Source of the DNA: Casuarius casuarius
Taxonomy: Eukaryota > Chordata > Aves > Casuariiformes > Casuariidae
NCBI GenBank assembly: GCA_003342895.1
Contig: PTFA01000159.1
Location: 558,001 to 622,000, forward strand
DNA: 64,000 bases
Direction of reading: 5' to 3'
A program made the translations under genes and the position numbers. This document shows positions 57,889 to 64,000 of the stretch, piece after piece. The notes below the pieces were generated by a model, which searched no databases, was not told the DNA's origin, and saw nothing but the letters and a program-made list of their open reading frames with translations. How positions within the stretch are numbered: position 1 is the stretch's first letter; the number at the start of each line of letters is the position of its first letter.

Positions 57889-60479
57889 ATACATTTTTCA
57901 AAATGCAGTCAAAGGACTGAACATTTTCACCCTCTTCCTGGGGAAGTCCAGGCATGAGATAATCAAATGAAACATGTATTGTATGTGTTTCATCTCAGTT
58001 TAACTAGAAAGTTTGCTTGTCATACAGAAAGATTCATTAGTATGTGCTCTCTGAAAATATGACTGAAAGTCATCTAAAAGTTTAGCAGAACTTTTCCAAA
58101 TTTTTTGCAACTGTAGTTCTTCACCATTTGCAGTGATTCCTGCCTGTGCGAAGAAAATACATAATATGATTAAAACATTTCCAGCCACTGCAAGTGCAAA
58201 ATTCTGGTTTTCATTTGGTTTCCTTACCAGCTTAATAAGTTACCCCATAGGAAGAAAATAATGAGTTATTAGAATCCTATTCTTCAGTCTGAATTGGTGT
58301 TGACCTTAAAATTATCTTTTAATTTATTTCCCAAACATTTTGAGTAGCTCTGTCAAGAAACCTTTATCAAGCCATGCTATTGTTATGCAGAAACACACCT
58401 GTGCTGTTTCAGTGAGTCCTTCCCCAGTAAAATTTCTTTCACAGTGAATTTCTTCATTCTTACCAATTTGGAAACAAAAAAACACAGTTTTGTTTAGCCA
58501 GCACTATGGTATCAATAGATAGGGTTGTCAACTGGTATAAACACTCAAAACTATTGATTTCTGTCAAACCATGATAAATTGCATCACTGAAGATATTTCC
58601 TTGCCTTTGTTGCAGTGGTGGTGCTACCCTTGTTTTTCTTTAATCTTCTATCACTAATGAACAGGATATCATGCTTGCTCCTCCTCTTCCCTTGCCCCCC
58701 TCAGAATTCAGAGGCATCTCTTTCTTTTTTCTTCTATGCCATTTTTGTTTGCTTGCTTCATAGAGTCACTAAAAAATAGTAAATTCAATTAATATGAAGT
58801 AGCCAGATTTAATCTGTATTCTTTTCTTACTTGTTAGAATTTATTTATTTATTCATTCCTTGAGCAAGATATATTTGACAAAAACAGCTCGCAGTACTCA
58901 TTATCATCTGTGAATTACTTCTTTGTTTTTATTTAAGGGGGTCATGCAAAGGAAAAACAGAAGAAATCTTCCCTTACTGACTGAAGTAATTATGCAGAGT
59001 GCCTGCCTGAGTTCTTATATGAAGATTTGATGATATATTATTTGATCATATCTCTGAACCTCTCATTTTTGATCATCCAATAAAACTACCCTACCTTTAT
59101 ATTTTTGATTTTTATTTGGAATACAAAGAGGAGGTCAGATACAACTATTCTCTTATAGTTCCTTTACCAGCTATTCAGTTTTACTAAGCCTCTTCTAGTA
59201 GTGCAATATGATAAAATGATATTTTTCTGTCTTGCTTGATCCATTTTTTCATAGAGGATTTATGTACATTTTATTATTTTTTTTTAATACTGCAAAAATG
59301 AATCCATGCTGTTCTCTGTTTGTAAACAGTGCTTTGTATTTGGGACACTGAAGCAGAAGGTAGTTAAGGCTTGGGGTGGTCTATAATTCCAGTGGGAGTT
59401 CATTGCGCAGCCTTGGAGAAGCTGCAGAGATTTGTCTCTTGCTTGGATGATCAGTATTTTTGCAGTGAATAGTTCCACCATAACCAAGAGACAAAGTTAT
59501 TAACCATAGGTCCTCATCTTAGAGCTTTAGTAATATTCACCTTGTTGCTTTCACCAAGATGCCAGTGGTAAACCACAATTTAGAAAGCAGAGTACAGCTT
59601 TGCTTTGATATTACGAGGCTCTTAGGCTTCAGAGCTGAATCCAAGGGAAGAAAAATCAACAAGATCTTGAAATCAAGTCTTCTGCTGCCCTGGCAGCCAT
59701 TTCACAAGGCTTACTGACATTTCACTGAACCTTGCTCTTCTGACAGCCTAAAACTTTCTTCTGCTTCTCAGCCTGAATGTGTAAGAAGCCAGTTCATACC
59801 ACATTGTTCTTTTGCCAACATTGCCTTTTGCAGTTAGCCTCATTTTTTATATCTACCCACAGGTATTCACAGGCAAGGGTCATTGCCCTTTGCAACCTTT
59901 GAGAGGCTTGGCTGAGCAAGCTGAGCTTTTCTGGCCTTCTTCTGAAAGAGGGGCTTTCCATCCTCCCAAACATCTTGGAATCTGTCCCAGCCTGAATTCA
60001 TCTTTCCTAGACCTAAGGAACCAGAAGTCTATATACTTCACACAAGGAATTAACATCTGTGCCTTGTGCAATGAGAGGAACTTTCCCTGTCACTGCTGGA
60101 AATAGTGGCTACTTGGCCACTCCGCTAATAAATAAAAGAAGTCCAGACCCACTGTCTTTCCCTGAAGCTGAGTAACAGAGCACAACTTGTGACTCAACAC
60201 TCCTCCAGGATGGGATGAATTTCTCAATACTGCCTACAGTGAATAGACCCTGGTCCACACTGTTCTGCAGAGCCTTCCTTGCATGTTATAAGAGATATTG
60301 GTTGTCACGGGCCAAAACTGAGCCGCCGAGTGTGCTGAGTTAAATGGCACAGACCAGCTCCAGCTCTGCTCTGCTCCTGTTTCATTTACTAGTATAGACA
60401 CAGCCTCTTTGGCTTATAGCTACAGACATCTTATGTTGCTGCTTCACACTGGAAGTTCACAGACATCTTTTGGCTGTTG

Positions 60480-60960
60480 CATGTTTATTTGTGTCATCCT
60501 TCGTTGATGAGCACCTGGCTGATATTTCTTATTAGTTCCTAAGTGTATGAACTTGCAGGGTATATTGAATTATATCCTGTTTTCTTATTTCTGTCTTCAG
60601 GTCATTTAGTTTTTTCATATAATATCTGTACTCCTCTTCTGTAGTGACAGCACCTTCTAAGTTTGTGTTCTCAGAAAATTTCAGGAGCCCAGTCTGATGT
60701 TTTGTGCCAAAGTTTTTAATGAAAATAGTAAATTAAACTGATGCTAAGATCTGTTTTTGTGGGACTCTGCTGGTAGCCTCCTACAGCTCCTATGAATATA
60801 AATAATGAAGTCATTTCCTTAGCTGCTTCTTTAGCCATGTTACAGTCCTGTCTTTCTATCCACTGTTGGTTTGCCAGATGACACTATGTTCAACAGTTTT
60901 CTTAAGTCTAAATACATTGAATCTAGGGCTTTACGTTTTTCAGAAAATCACATATTGAAG
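60480..60960 (-). mobile_element. Ancient CR1/L3 LINE fragment (reverse transcriptase region)
   Basis: The + strand follows antisense CR1/L3 order for nearly 500 bases. It shows a ATATTGAATTATATCCTGTT block, a TTCAGGTCATTTAG block (consensus CAAGGTCATTTTGAAT), TTGTGTTCTCAGAAAATTTC (consensus GGTGTCATCTGCAAATTT), TTTGTGCCAAAGTTTTTAAT with GAAAATAGTAAATTAAACTG (consensus TGCCAAGGTCATTAATGAAAATGTTAAA), then TTTGTGGGACTCTGCTGGTA (consensus CCTGCGGGACTCCACT). On the minus strand the region at 60668-60684 reads KFSENT, a decayed form of KFADDT around the ADD catalytic box. Frames are broken; the copy is inactive. Confidence 0.7.
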
Positions 60961-61300
60961 AATGTCTTTTTACACCTATAGAACAGATATAGGATAGTAC
61001 AACTGCACTGTGAGGGCTTTTTTTACATCTTACATTTTCTTTTTCACCAAACCAGCTTCTTCCTTCTCTTCCTCTATAGTATGAACTAGAGTTCATACAA
61101 AGAACTTTGTAATAAATTATGTTGATATTCAAATTCCATGCATTCTACCTGAGCCAAAGATATTCTTTGGCAGATATTTTGGATACCACTGTTGCTGGCA
61201 GAAACTACATGTTTACCTATAAATTAACCTGGTGACTGTCACTGTGGAACCTGAGCATTATAAAGAAATGTATTCTCACAAACAGGAAGATAGATATTTC

Positions 61301-61350
61301 TGTTTTTCTGATGTGAAACTGAGGCATAAGGCTATTAAATGCTATTTTAA
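61301..61350 (-). mobile_element. Possible MIR-like SINE fragment
   Basis: TCTGATGTGAAACTGAGGCA then TAAGGCTATTAAATG resembles antisense MIR (CAGATGAGGAAACTGAGGCACAGAGAGGTTAAGTG). Only about 40 bases match, so this is tentative. Confidence 0.3.
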
Positions 61351-61622
61351 TTTATCAATACAAAATTTGTTCCAAAGACCTCTTCTAAGAGCATGCTCAA
61401 CTAGTCAAGATGCTAAGTGTGCAAATAAAATCAGTCAGTGATGTTCACTTTTCAAGCCTTGAATATTGAACACTCAAAATGTCGTATGTCCCATAGCTCA
61501 GGATGTGGGAGGGTTACCAAGAAAATACTCTTATGTGCAGTGTGTAAAATAACTCGTTTGTGAAAATTTCAGAAGGATAAAAAAGAAAAGTATGCAAAGC
61601 CTGATGAGGTAATTAGCAACAA

Positions 61623-61644
61623 TTTTTTTTTTTTTTTTTTTTTT
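61623..61644 (+). repeat. Poly-T run (T22)
   Basis: Twenty-two T residues. A minus-strand A tail is possible, but no retroelement body or AATAAA is visible at the appropriate side. Confidence 0.95.
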
Positions 61645-62209
61645 AAATAAAGTTGCCAAGATGAAGATGATGTTTTGGCTATTGCTAGGAGCTGGTATAA
61701 GATCAACAGCTAATTTTCCACAGATCACTAAAGAGAATTCAAAAGATAATAATTTACAGTCATTTCCAAGCTTCTCAAAAATCTTTAATAGTTTTGAGCT
61801 CATCTTAATCACTGAGTCTTTATTCTTATTCTAGTATCTAACCCACCTACATTTCTCATCCCCTTCCCTCTTTGAAGTCAGGAAATTGGGAAAACTTAAT
61901 GAAACTTATAATTTGCAATTTGTGTGTACAGTTTCCTGTATGTCCTTTCCCAGCTGTCATTTCATTTGCCTTCTTCATAGTACTATTCCTTATCTTAAAA
62001 TGAAATTAATTTATTCCTTCATCTCTTTTTATCAATCTTGGCTTTTCTTTTTCTTATATAATTTTCTCTATCTCCATTTTCTCAATGAAATTTCAAATCT
62101 CTTCACCGATGTACTTTTTTCTCTGAGCCTTTGAAAAAGTTTTCTTTAGCCTTGTCGCTTGTGTGTTCCATTATCATCATCTATCATTTGGTATACCATG
62201 CAGTAGGGT

Positions 62210-62230
62210 TTTATTTATTTATTTATTTTC
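62210..62230 (+). repeat. (TTTA)n microsatellite
   Basis: Five TTTA units, then TTTTCC. Confidence 0.9.
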
Positions 62231-64000
62231 CCTACTACTTCATTTGAAGTCGTAAATTAGAGGTCACCGGAAGTATCTAATTCTTAGGAATCCTTGGGTT
62301 TATATTTATTGCTGTAAACAGGCTTACAGACTAAGTGTCCCAAAGCAGCATATTGAGATATGGGAAATACACAAAACTCCTCATTAACATTTTCTGTTTT
62401 TTGTTAAATTAAAAGTAATGATGAGTTCCATTGTGTCATGCAGGTACTGATTAGTGTTGCATATGACTTTGGGAAAAAAGATTGCTGATCAGAGCAAAGC
62501 ATTAAGTTGTCCACAGCTATTTGGGATACAGTAACTGTAATGATGTCTGAGAGACCTGAATGGTTTAAGGTGTAAGTAATTTACTATTATTTCTTCCCTT
62601 CTGCTTTTCGACATGCAAGATCATTGTGTTTGGATATGTGTAGCAAAAACACTTTTGTGTTTCTTTCTAATGGAGATTTTGTATAAGTCCTCGAATTCTA
62701 AGTAACAGTTCAAAAAAATGTGAGCCCAGTCACGTTTTGCTTTCTTTGGATCTTCCTTTGTAGGAACTGGTGATGTTAATACAACTTTTTAAATGTGCTG
62801 ATATTGTCCATTTAGTTTTGCAGAATATGAATGCTGTTGTATGGGCCCAGTCTCTCTGAGACTAAGGAATCTTTTAGAACATGCCCTAGTTCTCTTATGG
62901 GCCTTTCTTCACCTGGAAACGGGCACGGGGAGGAGATGGAGCTTGCTCGGAAGTCTGGGTTTAGCCTGCGATGGTTTAGAATTGGAACAAATGTAGAGAT
63001 TCTATAAAGGTTTAAAGTAACCTAAGGTTTTAAACCACAAAACCTTAAATACCAGTCTCTTCTGACATTCTTGCTGGTTGAAAAAGTAAAATGAATAAAA
63101 TAAAAAGGAAAACAACCCTACTCCCTGCTAATCTGGACAGCTAATGTAATTTCATTGGGCAAAATCAATCCAAGCAATATCACATTTATAAATTTTGTTA
63201 GAGATTATCTACTGATTTATAACAACCTCAAATTTCATTAATTTCTGATTTTTCTCCCCAAATTTCATCATTACATTATTAATAGCGTTTGTATATGGTC
63301 ATTCTTTATGCCTCCATCCTTATTTTCTAATGTGCCACAAAGCTTGCGTTCATATCACCTCTTCTGTCATTCTAATATATGCAAATTTTTTGACTGTTAT
63401 TATTATTTTTGAACAAACTAGACCTGCAGACATAGCTGCGTGAACGGGATTCCATATAGGCTATATAGAAAGTTCTCTGAGAGCAACGCACTGCTTTTCA
63501 GTAAAGGCCGTGAAAACTTTCACAACACATCTGTTACTCCATCCATTCTCAATCATCTAGATAAAGCTTGCTTTACTCTTGTCTTACTCAGGAACTTTGA
63601 AGCTGTCTTTCTTCCTTCTGAACTAGCTGTCTAATGTATTGTGTTTTTCCCCAGAGTATCGGCATTTTATGTGCCAATGGAAGTGATAGATTTAGCCACA
63701 GGGAACGATGTACAGAGACAGTAGATTTCTTGCAGCTTTCATTGACATCTATCACCTTTTTTTTCCTTATACAATGTTTATTCCAGTGGGTCTTTTTCAC
63801 AGAATTTAGTCAACTTGCAGAGCTGTTTTTATGGTGTTGCACTTCCTAGTGCTATGTATCACCTCTTACCCAAGATTACAGTGGAAGTGAATCTTCCATA
63901 AATATCTCAGGGCACAGTAAAAGGTTTGAATGTAGCAAAGCAAGCATCTGCTTAAATTGGATGTTATTTCATATGCTATATTGTGTATTGTTTCTTGATG

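Larger units (their letters stand above)
56601..60479. other. Non-coding stretch with few features
   Basis: AT-rich unique DNA. A compound tandem/inverted repeat (56819-56861) and a TG microsatellite (57875-57888) are listed separately. Open frames at 59812-60105 (+, 97 codons) and elsewhere are unrecognised. Confidence 0.55.
60961..64000. other. Non-coding stretch with few features
   Basis: AT-rich sequence with a possible MIR piece (61301-61350), T22 (61623-61644) and (TTTA)n (62210-62230). The pyrimidine-rich part at 61820-62170 is repeat-like in texture but I cannot assign it. Frames at 63440-63849 are short and unrecognised. Confidence 0.5.

Noticed and set aside
59150..59230. Possible additional antisense CR1 piece (GATATTTTTCTGTCTTGC)
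   Set aside because: Only a short AT-rich stretch resembles the CR1 consensus, which is insufficient to separate from chance.
1..64000. CRISPR arrays, tRNA or rRNA genes, bacterial operons, endogenous retroviral LTR pairs
   Set aside because: Looked for and not seen: no regularly spaced direct repeats, no intact cloverleaf or rRNA segments, no ribosome-binding-site-spaced gene runs, and no paired TG..CA long terminal repeats.

Overview
This window looks like non-coding vertebrate nuclear DNA, most likely from a bird and less likely from a turtle or crocodilian. It is AT-rich and CpG-poor, and I could not recognise a single protein-coding exon, structural RNA gene or promoter. Open frames are short (the longest is about 190 codons), most lack a plausible ATG context, and none resembles a known family. 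The identifiable interspersed repeats are old and degenerate: CR1/L3-type LINE fragments of the sauropsid kind, one L2 reverse-transcriptase fossil, several MIR-like SINE fragments and a tRNA-like foldback repeat. I see no Alu, L1, B1 or young CR1 copies and no LTR pair. The sparse and ancient repeat load is the main reason for favouring a bird. Such DNA is either the inside of a very large intron or an intergenic gene desert; the sequence alone does not decide which.

Layout. 1-5 kb: unique DNA with an RFX X-box-like motif, a C13 run, an A15 tail preceded by ATTAAA, and a perfect CRE-like inverted repeat. 4.8-5.1 kb: antisense CR1/L3 fragment. 7-16 kb: AT-rich microsatellite, T11G11 tract, a CTCF-like core, a small CpG cluster (12.8 kb), a perfect hairpin (15.0 kb) and a C26 run. 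16-28 kb: an antisense CR1 body (21.4-21.8 kb), an 18-bp perfect palindrome centred on CACGTG (23.5 kb), and short tandem duplications. 28.5-28.8 kb: tRNA-like foldback repeat. 28.8-38 kb: mostly unique, with a (CT)n, one ambiguous base (33833) and a 24-bp duplication. 38.05-38.35 kb: a sharply bounded GC-rich segment flanked by 9-bp direct repeats. 39-52 kb: antisense CR1 with a relic ADD motif, two MIR-like fragments and two CR1 3' ends of different subtypes. 52-64 kb: microsatellites, L2 fossil (56.1-56.6 kb), long antisense CR1/L3 (60.5-61.0 kb), poly-T and (TTTA)n.

I found no gene system, operon or CRISPR array. The items most deserving a second look are the GC-rich insertion at 38 kb, the tRNA-like foldback at 28.5 kb, and the 23.5-kb palindrome. 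All repeat assignments rest on recalled family consensus features and need RepeatMasker or a Dfam search to confirm them.
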